Shown here piece after piece: positions 38,438 through 45,898 of a stretch of DNA of 64,000 bases. Origin of the DNA: Thermalbibacter longus (GTDB lineage Bacteria > Chloroflexota > Chloroflexia > Thermomicrobiales > Thermomicrobiaceae); contig NZ_JAMSLR010000010.1 of NCBI RefSeq assembly GCF_023806485.1, forward strand, positions 1 to 64,000. Reading direction: 5' to 3'. Below the pieces are notes generated by a model, which did no database searches, was not told where the DNA came from, and was given only the letters and a program-made list of their open reading frames with translations. The position numbers and the translations under genes are program-made. Position 1 is the first letter of the stretch. Each line of letters begins with the position of its first letter.

Positions 38438-38875
38438 TCATCTCATGCCATCAGCGGCGGTCGTCTTGCCTCCGGCGGGAACCAGGCGAAAGATGATCGC
38501 GCGTCGTAGACGTCCCTCACGATCGGGAACATTCTCCTGCATCTCAAAACCGTCGAGCGTCATCTCCCCGACATACCGGTACCAGCCGGGACGTACCCAC
38601 TCGAAGAGATGGAGGGCTTTCCCCGTACGCTGGTGATCACGAATTGCCTTGTTGCCACGCACGAACTCCATGTTGCCCGTCTGTCCCTCGCCCGTGAAGA
38701 GGTAGTGGGACCGATCCGAAGACCAGCCGTCGCGATACCCATAGAGCGAGCCATTTGGTGATGAGAACAGCAAGATGAAGCTCTGACCGTGCGGAGTGCT
38801 GATCCCGCCCTGTGGCTGCCCGCCGTATTTGAGATGAATCTCGGCGCGCCGGTACTCTGTGCCGGGACTGAACAT
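38438..38875 (-). CDS. Stand-alone SRA-like (ScoMcrA-type) DNA-modification reader domain
   Basis: The 145-aa protein consists of one domain with the consensus seen next to HNH nuclease domains in ScoMcrA-type modification-dependent enzymes. It has IHLKYGGQPQGGIS at 13-26, YGYRDGW at 45-51, and a YLFTGEGQTGNMEFVRGNKA stretch from 58 onward leading to IRDH. SRA domains flip and read modified cytosine; in ScoMcrA the SRA sits beside a phosphorothioate-binding domain. No nuclease domain is attached here. The ATG at 38875 follows GGGGAGG with 5-base spacing. The gene lies 76 bases after the NERD-helicase gene on the same strand. Confidence 0.7.
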   Translation of the reverse strand: MFSPGTEYRRAEIHLKYGGQPQGGISTPHGQSFILLFSSPNGSLYGYRDGWSSDRSHYLFTGEGQTGNMEFVRGNKAIRDHQRTGKALHLFEWVRPGWYRYVGEMTLDGFEMQENVPDREGRLRRAIIFRLVPAGGKTTAADGMR

Positions 38876-38951
38876 CTGCACCTCCCCGTGAGAGCATAAG
38901 CTTCCGATATGGTCGCGGTCGATCCTCCCCAGTCGAGTCTCCTTGCTCGCC

Positions 38952-40640
38952 CTAGACGACAGGCAGTTCGCCGAGCACGATCAGATGCGAGCGCGCTCGC
39001 GACAGGCCGACGTAGAGAAGTTGCTCAGCGCTCGCTGGATGGACTCTGTCCAGTTCGGTGAGGATGACGACAGGCTTCTCCAGTCCCTTGAACGCGTGGA
39101 TGGTGGAGACCTGCACGCGATCCGGTTGACTGCCCATCCGATCCCACGAGAGTCGCCACTTTCCGACCTGTCGGAGCGCGTTGAGCCCGCTCTCCCTCCG
39201 CACTGGCGTCAACACCACGACGTCGGTGATGGGAATCCTCTCTTCGTCGAAGAGATAGTCGAGCTTCAGGCGTAGCGCGGTGGGCAGGTCGGTGTCGCCG
39301 AGCGGGACATGCTCGACCTCCGGCCCGTCTGGCCCGAGACAAACCGGGGGTTCCGATCCGTGGTAGTACGGGCGGAAACGCTCGAAGATCTGGCGGGTGT
39401 TGCGGATATTCTCGTTGAGGACGTAGGGCTCGCCTTCGATCGGAATACGGACTTCCTGCTGGTAGATGCGCTGGTTGTCGTCGTAGAAGGCATAGAGGAT
39501 ACCCTGGTCGGGGTCGGCCAGCATGGCGTGGAGGCTTACCCACCATTCCTCACAGAAGTCCTGCGCCTCGTCTACGATAACCGCGTCGAAACGGTCGGGG
39601 ACGCGATCCAGCGCCTGCAGCATGAGTTCGGGCGCCTCTTCGCGGTAGAAGCGGGTTGTCTCGGCCGGCGACTCGGAGTCATCAGGTTCGTGAAATGGGA
39701 TTCCCCCTCTCGCGCAGAGTTGCCGAGCCAGCTCGTGATAGTGCAGCACCACCAAGTGGTAATCGCTGTCGTCAGAAGGCCACCCGTACCCTTCGCGGGG
39801 CGAGAAGTTCTGCTGCATCCAGCTCGCTAGGCTGGCATTGAAGCAGGTCAACAGTACCCGCAGGCCCTGTTCGGTCAGCCGCCGCGCTTTCTCCATCGCA
39901 AGCATCGTCTTACCGGAGCCAGCGCAACCGGCGATCTTAGCCCGGCGCTGGCGCCCGAGGAACTTCAGGATCCGGTACTGGGCCTCGGTCAACTGCAGGA
40001 TTGAGCTCTCGGTCTGGCGCAGGGCGAAGCCGAGGCTGGGGCGTCGGATCTCTATGCCGGGACTCAGTGCGTGGACGAGGGCCTCGAGGGCCAGCGGCCC
40101 GATGCGCGAGTCATGGGCAGGCGGGCCCAGGGCGCGTTCGATCGCTCTGGGCAAGTTCTGCATGGCGGGGCCGTCGATCACGAGGTCAGGGTCGCACCCT
40201 GGTCCAAGATACTGCTTGCCTACTGTACAATCGGGAAAGGCCACCGCGTGCCGGACCTGGTAGTGGAAGGCTCTGGTGCGCGGCGTCTCGTTCAGCTTCT
40301 CCACCAGTGCAAAACGGTTCCGTTGGGCCTGGCGTAGCGGATCGTCGATCTCGTGCTTCTGCTCGTCGGCATCGATCGAGTACCACCTGCCACTGCGCGA
40401 GTCCCGCAACACGCCACCACCCTTGACCTCGAGGACGAGCACGCCTCGATCCGGATCGATGACGATGAAGTCGATCTCGCAGTTGATCTCCTTCCGTTCG
40501 CCCGGGCGCAGCAGGATCGGGACGCTGTGCATCACGACCACGCTATCGGGCAGTTGGCGCTTCAGCTCATGGTAGAGCGTTCGCTCTGCGTCGCTCTCGA
40601 AACTGCAATAGGCAGGGTGCTCCGGATACATCTTTGCCAT
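38952..40640 (-). CDS. NERD nuclease-domain / superfamily-1 helicase fusion
   Basis: The 562-aa protein has two parts. Residues 15-140 are a NERD domain of the PD-(D/E)xK nuclease class: Glu20, Asp57 (EIDF), Glu71-x-Lys73 (LEVKGG) and the PLRQAQ motif near 101-106. Residues 215-560 are a UvrD/PcrA-like ATPase: GCAGSGKT 238-245 (motif I), VIVDEAQDF 354-362 (motif II), YAFYDDNQ 383-390, STIHAFKGLE 512-521 and YVGLSRAR 543-550. All key residues are present, so both activities look functional. The ATG at 40640 follows GGAGGT. The coupled SRA-like gene downstream suggests a role in recognising and destroying modified foreign DNA (inference). Confidence 0.88.
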   Translation of the reverse strand: MAKMYPEHPAYCSFESDAERTLYHELKRQLPDSVVVMHSVPILLRPGERKEINCEIDFIVIDPDRGVLVLEVKGGGVLRDSRSGRWYSIDADEQKHEIDDPLRQAQRNRFALVEKLNETPRTRAFHYQVRHAVAFPDCTVGKQYLGPGCDPDLVIDGPAMQNLPRAIERALGPPAHDSRIGPLALEALVHALSPGIEIRRPSLGFALRQTESSILQLTEAQYRILKFLGRQRRAKIAGCAGSGKTMLAMEKARRLTEQGLRVLLTCFNASLASWMQQNFSPREGYGWPSDDSDYHLVVLHYHELARQLCARGGIPFHEPDDSESPAETTRFYREEAPELMLQALDRVPDRFDAVIVDEAQDFCEEWWVSLHAMLADPDQGILYAFYDDNQRIYQQEVRIPIEGEPYVLNENIRNTRQIFERFRPYYHGSEPPVCLGPDGPEVEHVPLGDTDLPTALRLKLDYLFDEERIPITDVVVLTPVRRESGLNALRQVGKWRLSWDRMGSQPDRVQVSTIHAFKGLEKPVVILTELDRVHPASAEQLLYVGLSRARSHLIVLGELPVV

Positions 40641-40679
40641 CGTCGACCTCCAAGCGTGGGGTCAACTGTGACGTAGTTC

Positions 40680-40739
40680 GCGACCGTACTCGAGCTGCCG
40701 GCGACCGTATGTCATACAGGACGTTGCCCTCCGGCGCAA
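40680..40739 (-). promoter_or_regulatory. Promoter and candidate operators of the helicase-SRA module
   Basis: On the minus strand TTGCGC (complement of 40734-40739) and TATGAC (complement of 40711-40716) are 17 bases apart. The -10 is embedded in an 11-base palindrome, GTATGTCATAC (40707-40717). Two direct repeats of GCGACCGTA (40680-40688 and 40701-40709) lie 21 bases, two helical turns, apart at and after the predicted start. This layout is that of a repressed promoter. Confidence 0.5.
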
Positions 40740-40920
40740 CTGGCGCATGCCTGCTGGCGAAGCCGTCGACGCGCGCGGATCAGAGACGTAGCTGGCTCCG
40801 GAGGAGTATCCTCGCAGACGTCGCTTTCCGTCCGCCGGCTAGGCCTGCCGACCGCACGGCATGCTGACCCGGGTTCCTCTCCCGTGGCTCAAGCTCATCG
40901 GGTGTATCCCGGAGCGTCGA

Positions 40921-41643
40921 TCAGCCTGTGTCAGGCAGACCGTAGTGGCAGCGAAGGCGGTCGACCCAGCCGCGGACGGTGGTCTCTGGCTGCCGACCGA
41001 GCCAGTCGATGGTCTCCTGGGGCATCGATAGCCACCCGGCCACCTCGACGACCGTCGAGGCTGGCACGACGAGCGAGTCCGCCACGCCCGCGCGCAGCGC
41101 CGCGCCGACGAGTGCGGGCGCGAACATCGCCAGATCCATCTCCACGAGCAGGGCTGCAGGCTCGACCCGCTCCATGAGTCGCCGTACCCGCTCGACCCAC
41201 CCGAGCAGGGTAGTGGCTTTCTGCCTGTGAAGATGTTCGCGGATCTCCTCCGGGAGTCGAGCCAGCCGCGCAGCTCGGGTCGCGACTTCCGTAGACACCT
41301 GCACCGACGTCGCTTGTTGCTGCACGACCACCGCGGCGAGGCCGAGCCAGAAGTTGTGGAGTTGTGCGCGGTAGAGGCCGTGGCGAATCTGCTCTTCGTC
41401 GAGTTTGGGAAATCGAAACAGCCCGGCTGACGCTTCGTGCAGTAACTCGTCGAGCGTGAGGGGCTGAGGGTCGTTTAGCGACGAAGCTTGCGAAGTCCGA
41501 TCGCTGGGCGCGGTAGTAGATTGTGTGCGGTTCCCGCTCTGCTCCTGAGGTGGATCGTCCATAAGCGCGCGTTGGACGACCACGTCGAACGGTGAGATGA
41601 ACCAGGGAAGTGGCCACTTGTCCTGTGAAGAACCGTGAGACAT
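40921..41643 (-). CDS. Protein of unknown function, 240 aa
   Basis: The start at 41643 is set by an AAAGGAG site 6 bases upstream. The first 65 residues are polar and Ser/Gln/Thr-rich. From about 65 to 240 the protein is helical, with several repeated-looking helices (LARLPEEIREHLHRQKATTLLGWVERVRRL near residues 127-156). No signal peptide, catalytic motif or zinc site is seen; a hydrophobic patch near 96-106 is too short for a clear membrane span. It is upstream of the helicase-SRA pair by 280 bases on the same strand and could be either a separate gene or part of that accessory region. Confidence 0.6.
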   Translation of the reverse strand: MSHGSSQDKWPLPWFISPFDVVVQRALMDDPPQEQSGNRTQSTTAPSDRTSQASSLNDPQPLTLDELLHEASAGLFRFPKLDEEQIRHGLYRAQLHNFWLGLAAVVVQQQATSVQVSTEVATRAARLARLPEEIREHLHRQKATTLLGWVERVRRLMERVEPAALLVEMDLAMFAPALVGAALRAGVADSLVVPASTVVEVAGWLSMPQETIDWLGRQPETTVRGWVDRLRCHYGLPDTG

Positions 41644-41949
41644 GCGGAGCTCCTTTCGTAACCGATCGCCCGAACCAGAGGTCGACCACGTAGGGAGCGG
41701 CAACGTGGACAGCGTACGACCTCGCGGGGAACCATGGGGTTCCCGGCCTCGCGGGCGTTCGGGAGACGAGCGAATAGGGGAGATTCCGGATCGATCTCGT
41801 TGGCAAGAGGAGTGGTGGGGCGTCGAGCCGGCGGGAGGATCGGATGCGAGCGCTCGAGCGGGCGCGCAATGCGGCAGAGCGAGGCAGCGGATGTGCCCAC
41901 TCTGCAGCACCGCTGGGCGGGGAACAGGGCGGGTCGCGACTGGCGAGGG
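41644..41949. other. Gene-free stretch beside tRNA-Asp
   Basis: This stretch contains the upstream region of the 240-aa gene, with its ribosome site at its edge, and the end of the tRNA-Asp transcript. I see no coding frame with support and no integrase trace. Confidence 0.5.
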
Positions 41950-41984
41950 CGAGAAACGAACCAGCGCTCCATGCGGAGCGCTGG
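41950..41984 (-). terminator. Rho-independent terminator after tRNA-Asp
   Basis: On the minus strand the perfect ten-base stem CCAGCGCTCC/GGAGCGCTGG with a four-base loop is followed by a TTCGTTTC tract. It lies about 16 bases past the tRNA. Confidence 0.75.
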
Positions 41985-41999
41985 TAGACCATCTTTAGG

Positions 42000-42073
42000 C
42001 GGAAGCGACGGGATTCGAACCCGCGATCTCGGCCTTGACAGGGCCGCGTGTTAGGCCTCTACACCACGCCTCC
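42000..42073 (-). tRNA. tRNA-Asp (anticodon GTC)
   Basis: The reverse complement folds with acceptor GGAGGCG/CGCTTCC (one G-T pair) and discriminator G, anticodon arm CGGCC-CTGTCAA-GGCCG, and T arm GGGTTCGAATCCC. The full CCA end is not clearly encoded. Confidence 0.95.
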
Positions 42074-42347
42074 ATTGTCACGAGCCATAGGATGCCACAG
42101 AATTGCCCGCTGTGTCAAGAATCCCAGAACAGCGCCCAACGCCCGAGCAAGATCGATGGTTAACGTACATATCCGGGCGGACCGTGCTGTCGCCCGCGAT
42201 CACAACGCTCTTGCCAGAGCGCGATCTCGCCGTTTGCGCATCTCGAAATCCAGTCACCCGATGTGCTAGGCCTGGTCCCGAGCCAGGACGGCGAACTGCG
42301 GTAGAGCTGGGCAGGCCCGGGCATTGCCGCGTTGCGGGCGGCGAGCC

Positions 42348-43016
42348 TCAGTCGATCCCGAGGAGGCTGGGTAGGCCTGTTAGATCGGAAATTTCGTCAT
42401 ACGGTCCGAAAGCGGGATCGCCGGCTCTCCCCTGGCGATTGACCCACACCCGTGCCCATCCCAGATAGTGCGCAGGCCAGATGTCGTACTCGAACCCCTG
42501 AGCCACGTGAAGCACGTCGTCCGCCTGGCAGCCCAGATCCCGGAGCGTATGCTGAAAGATCGCGATATTGGGCTTGTACGAGCGTGCCTGCTGGGCCGTG
42601 ACGACGCGGTCGAACGGCACGCCGATGCGCTCCAGGTTGCCGGCGATGAGGTCATCGTCGGTGTTGGAGATGATGGCGATCTTGCAGTGCTTTCGCACAC
42701 GTTCGAGCACGGCGGGAACCTCTGGGAACGGGCCGAAGGTCGGCACCGCGTCGACGATGGCGTCACCGTCCTCGTCTCTACAGGCCAGTCCGAACTGCTG
42801 CATGACTCGAGCGAGGCTGCGGCGTAGCAATTCGCGGTAGGGCCGGTATTCGCCGAGCACCGCCTCCTGATATCTGATCTTGGTCGCAGTCTGCAAGAAG
42901 CGATCGAGGTCGACCTGCTCGGCTCGTGTCCCGAGTGTTCGAACGATCACGGAGTCGATATCGAAGTCGACAAGCGTGCCGTAGCAGTCAAAAGTGATCC
43001 ACTGCGGACGGTTCAT
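42348..43016 (-). CDS. HAD-superfamily hydrolase (haloacid dehalogenase type II-like)
   Basis: The 222-aa protein has the HAD motifs in order: nucleophile Asp10 in FDCYGTLVD, SNTDDD near 117 (motif II), the lysine in YKPNIAIF near 148 (motif III), and an acidic motif IV near 173-176 (GFEYD). The cap insertion is of the L-2-haloacid dehalogenase kind. Such proteins are often phosphatases or dehalogenases of broad range; no specific substrate can be assigned. It follows the Mur-ligase-like gene by 74 bases and may be in its operon. Confidence 0.82.
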   Translation of the reverse strand: MNRPQWITFDCYGTLVDFDIDSVIVRTLGTRAEQVDLDRFLQTATKIRYQEAVLGEYRPYRELLRRSLARVMQQFGLACRDEDGDAIVDAVPTFGPFPEVPAVLERVRKHCKIAIISNTDDDLIAGNLERIGVPFDRVVTAQQARSYKPNIAIFQHTLRDLGCQADDVLHVAQGFEYDIWPAHYLGWARVWVNRQGRAGDPAFGPYDEISDLTGLPSLLGID

Positions 43017-43090
43017 GGACCGTACTCCTCAGGATCGTCTCGATGGCCCGCAGCTCGCCGTGGGGCACTTCCGCCCTGTCGCCGAGCGGG

Positions 43091-44311
43091 TTATGCGCGA
43101 CCCGATCTTAGGGTCTCGATCGCCTGGTCGACCGTACGGGTGATCACCAGGCAGAGATCACCCTCCCGGAGGAGCTGGAGCGCGTGCTGGATCGCCGTCG
43201 ACTCGTCCGGCTGGGTCACGATCAACGGCGGCATGACGTTTCGAATCAACCCAGCCTTCAAGAGATCGAGGTGCCCGTCGGCGACGACACCGTGGATGAT
43301 GACCACGCCTCCCAGCCGGCCGAGCAGCTTCCCCACCTCCACGGTCTGATCGGGGCTCAGATCCTCGAAGCCATGGGAGACAATGATCGTGCGCCGGTGC
43401 GGCTGCTGGCGTATGCCGCGGATGAGCTGGCGGAGTGTCCACGGGTGGTGCGACGTGTCGAGAATGATAGTCGCACCGCGTCGATCGATAAGGTTGCACG
43501 CGCCAGGGAGCAGGTGCGGGTCGGGCAAAAAGCGCCGCACCGCTCGCTGGATAATTCCGTGCGGTACGCCCAGGCAGAGCGCCAGGGCAGTCGCGCACAG
43601 CACATTCTGTACCTGGAAGGTGAGCGAGCCGCCGAGCGTAAAGGCGATATCCTGCACGCGCAGGATCGGTACGGCCGAGTCCGCGTTCCCGCCTACGACC
43701 ACGCCGTCGTCCAGCCAAACGCCCCGACCGCCGGTAGAGAGATGCCGGCGCAGCGCCGGGTTCTCCGGGTGCAGCGCGAACAGCACGACCTCGGCTGTCG
43801 TCTCTTCAGCGACACCGAGGACCTCGAGATCGTCGGCGTTGAGCACGAGCTGCCCCGTTGGGTGGACGGCCCGAGCGACGATCCTCTGCGCCCGGGCAGC
43901 GTGTTGCGCCTCCGGGCTAATCAGGCAGGCTTCGTTGTTGCCGCAGATCGTGGTCACGGCCGCCAGGCGATATGCCTGCGGCGGTAGCCCGACGCTGGCA
44001 ACCACCGGTGCCTCCAATTCTTGGATCGCGATCGCGAGCTCGCCTCCCTGTAGCGCGTGTAGCACTTCAGTCCACGGTTGGAGCTCACCGGGCTGCCGCC
44101 GGCCGTTGACGAAGACCCCGGCCGAGCACCATAAGCCGAGCGGCCAGCCGAGATCGCTCAGAATATCGTGGAGCAACCACGAGGTCGTCGACTTGCCGCG
44201 TGTCCCAGTGATCGCGACAACCGGTACCGGATCAGCGAGCGGCTCGGGTGAGCCTACTGCGTCATACAATCGGGCCATCGAAGGAACGGCGTCTGTCTCG
44301 CTCGCGCTCAT
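43091..44311 (-). CDS. Orphan Mur-ligase-family protein (CphA/PgsB-like)
   Basis: The 406-aa protein has the Mur-ligase core without a MurC-F N-terminal domain. The ATP loop TGTRGKSTT is at 35-43, an LNADDL motif near 165 marks the central domain, and the C-terminal ligase domain contains ILDTSHHPWTLRQLI near 284. The TRGKST form of the loop recalls poly-gamma-glutamate synthetase PgsB/CapB, and the C-terminal half resembles the ligase half of cyanophycin synthetase. It is not an FPGS or a peptidoglycan ligase by order of domains. ATG 44311 has AGGAAAAGGAAG just upstream; a TTG at 44326 is rejected. The product is unknown, perhaps a poly-amino acid. Confidence 0.72.
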   Translation of the reverse strand: MSASETDAVPSMARLYDAVGSPEPLADPVPVVAITGTRGKSTTSWLLHDILSDLGWPLGLWCSAGVFVNGRRQPGELQPWTEVLHALQGGELAIAIQELEAPVVASVGLPPQAYRLAAVTTICGNNEACLISPEAQHAARAQRIVARAVHPTGQLVLNADDLEVLGVAEETTAEVVLFALHPENPALRRHLSTGGRGVWLDDGVVVGGNADSAVPILRVQDIAFTLGGSLTFQVQNVLCATALALCLGVPHGIIQRAVRRFLPDPHLLPGACNLIDRRGATIILDTSHHPWTLRQLIRGIRQQPHRRTIIVSHGFEDLSPDQTVEVGKLLGRLGGVVIIHGVVADGHLDLLKAGLIRNVMPPLIVTQPDESTAIQHALQLLREGDLCLVITRTVDQAIETLRSGRA

Positions 44312-44389
44312 CTTCCTTTTCCTCAATCATTTCGATCACAGCTCCACGGCCCCACGAAGGAGGCAATCGGTGCCGCTCGGCATGGCCGG

Positions 44390-45061
44390 CTACGGGATGC
44401 CACCATCGTCTTTGTCACGTCCATCGGGCTCTCCAGCCGAAGCTGCCCGTTCACTCGACTCCTCCCGGTCCAGCCACGCGTGCAGTGCTTCGATCACCTG
44501 TCGCAGCGCCTGCGCGCGATGGCTCACGCGGTTCTTCTCCTCGAGAGTCATTTCGGCAACCGTGCGATTCTCGCCTAGGGGCTGAAAGACCGGATCGTAG
44601 CCGAACCCTCCTTGCCCGCGCGGCGCGTGCACGATCTGTCCCTCGAGGACTCCCTCTCCCAGAAACTCGCTACCGTCAGGGACCACCAGCGCTACCACCG
44701 CTCGGAAGCGCGCGGTACGGCGTCCCTCCGGCACCCCGTCGAGCCGATTCAATAGCAGCGCGATGTTGGCGGCATCGCTGGCACGCGGGCCAGCGTAGCG
44801 TGCCGAGCGCACGCCCGGCTCGCCGCCGAGCGCGTCGACCTCGAGCCCGGAGTCGTCCGCGATGGCGATCAACCCCGATTGCTGGGCAGCGGCCCGCGCC
44901 TTCAGCAGGGCATTCTCGGCGAAAGTCGAGCCCGTCTCGGGAGGCAGCGTCACGCCCGCCTCCGCGGCTGATACGACCTCGACCTCCGGTGGTAGGAGGC
45001 TCTGGAGCTCGCGGAGCTTCCCGGGGTTGGAGCTCGCCAGCACGATGCGACGCTTCGTCAT
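44390..45061 (-). CDS. rdgB: XTP/dITP diphosphatase (RdgB/HAM1)
   Basis: The 223-aa house-cleaning pyrophosphatase removes non-canonical purine triphosphates. The signature blocks are SSNPGKLREL at 10-19, the TFAENALLKARAA segment near 46, DDSGLEVDALGGEPGVRSAR near 68, and FGYDPVF near 149. The last 25 residues form a polar tail. Its start overlaps the stop of tatD by four bases (ATGA), so the two are translationally coupled downstream of glmS. Confidence 0.93.
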   Translation of the reverse strand: MTKRRIVLASSNPGKLRELQSLLPPEVEVVSAAEAGVTLPPETGSTFAENALLKARAAAQQSGLIAIADDSGLEVDALGGEPGVRSARYAGPRASDAANIALLLNRLDGVPEGRRTARFRAVVALVVPDGSEFLGEGVLEGQIVHAPRGQGGFGYDPVFQPLGENRTVAEMTLEEKNRVSHRAQALRQVIEALHAWLDREESSERAASAGEPDGRDKDDGGIP

Positions 45062-45897
45062 AGCTCGCCGACCTCTATCGACCGGGCCGTTATCTCTACG
45101 CCAGTTCCCTCGCCGAGATCGAAGGGGAGGCCGAATAGCCTCACGGCGTTCTCCGTGGTGACGCGAGCGACCTCCTCGCGGGAAACGCCGCGGAGCATGG
45201 CCAATTTGTCCGCGACAATCGGCAGGTAAGCCGGCTCGTTGCGCTGCCCACGATACGGCACGGGCGGCAGATATGGCGAGTCGGTCTCGAGCACCAGGCG
45301 GTCGAGCGGAGCCCAGCGCAGGGCCTCCCGCACGTCGTCGGCCCGCTTGTACGTCACCACCCCACCGACACCGAGGTACATGCCCAGGTCCAGGCAGGCG
45401 CGAGCATACGCCAGGTCGCCGGTGAAGCAGTGCATGACACCGCGATGCGGCGGCCCCGCCTCGCGCAGTACGGCGATCACGTCCCCGGCAGCGTCGCGCT
45501 GGTGGACGATGAACGGAAAGCCCAGTCGCTTCGCGAGCAGAACCTGCCGCAGGAAGACCTCGCGCTGAACTTCTCGCGGGGCTGTATCCCAGTAATAGTC
45601 GAGGCCGATCTCTCCGATCGCGCGTACCCGAGGGTTCCCGGCTGCCTGGAGCAGCGCGCGCTCGAGCTCGTCGTCGTAGCGGGCAGCCTCGGTTGGGTGC
45701 AATCCGACGGTGGCGAAGACGCCAGGCGTCGACTCCGCGAGTGCCGTGGCCGTGCGCCAGCGCTCGGGCGCGAAGCCGATCACGAGGAAGGCACCAACGC
45801 CGGCTGATCGCGCACGGGCGATGACCGCCTGCCGGTCTGCGTCGAAGACCTCCAGGTCGAGGTGGCAATGCGTATCGATCAGGATCGGCTCGTCCAC
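45058..45897 (-). CDS. tatD: TatD-family metal-dependent deoxyribonuclease
   Basis: The 279-aa TIM-barrel protein has the TatD metal motifs: DTHCHLD near 8-14, GLHP near 65, GEIGLDYYW near 92, HQRDA near 128, HCFTGD near 152, and ETDSPYL near 204. The family has 3'-5' DNase activity and is involved in DNA quality control. It lies one base after glmS and overlaps rdgB by four, so glmS, tatD and rdgB form one operon. Confidence 0.92.
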   Translation of the reverse strand: MDEPILIDTHCHLDLEVFDADRQAVIARARSAGVGAFLVIGFAPERWRTATALAESTPGVFATVGLHPTEAARYDDELERALLQAAGNPRVRAIGEIGLDYYWDTAPREVQREVFLRQVLLAKRLGFPFIVHQRDAAGDVIAVLREAGPPHRGVMHCFTGDLAYARACLDLGMYLGVGGVVTYKRADDVREALRWAPLDRLVLETDSPYLPPVPYRGQRNEPAYLPIVADKLAMLRGVSREEVARVTTENAVRLFGLPFDLGEGTGVEITARSIEVGEL

Positions 45898-45898
45898 G

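Noticed and set aside
38112-42073. Genomic island at tRNA-Asp carrying the helicase-SRA module
   Set aside because: No copy of the tRNA-Asp 3' end and no integrase were seen on the far side, so tRNA-mediated insertion is not supported.
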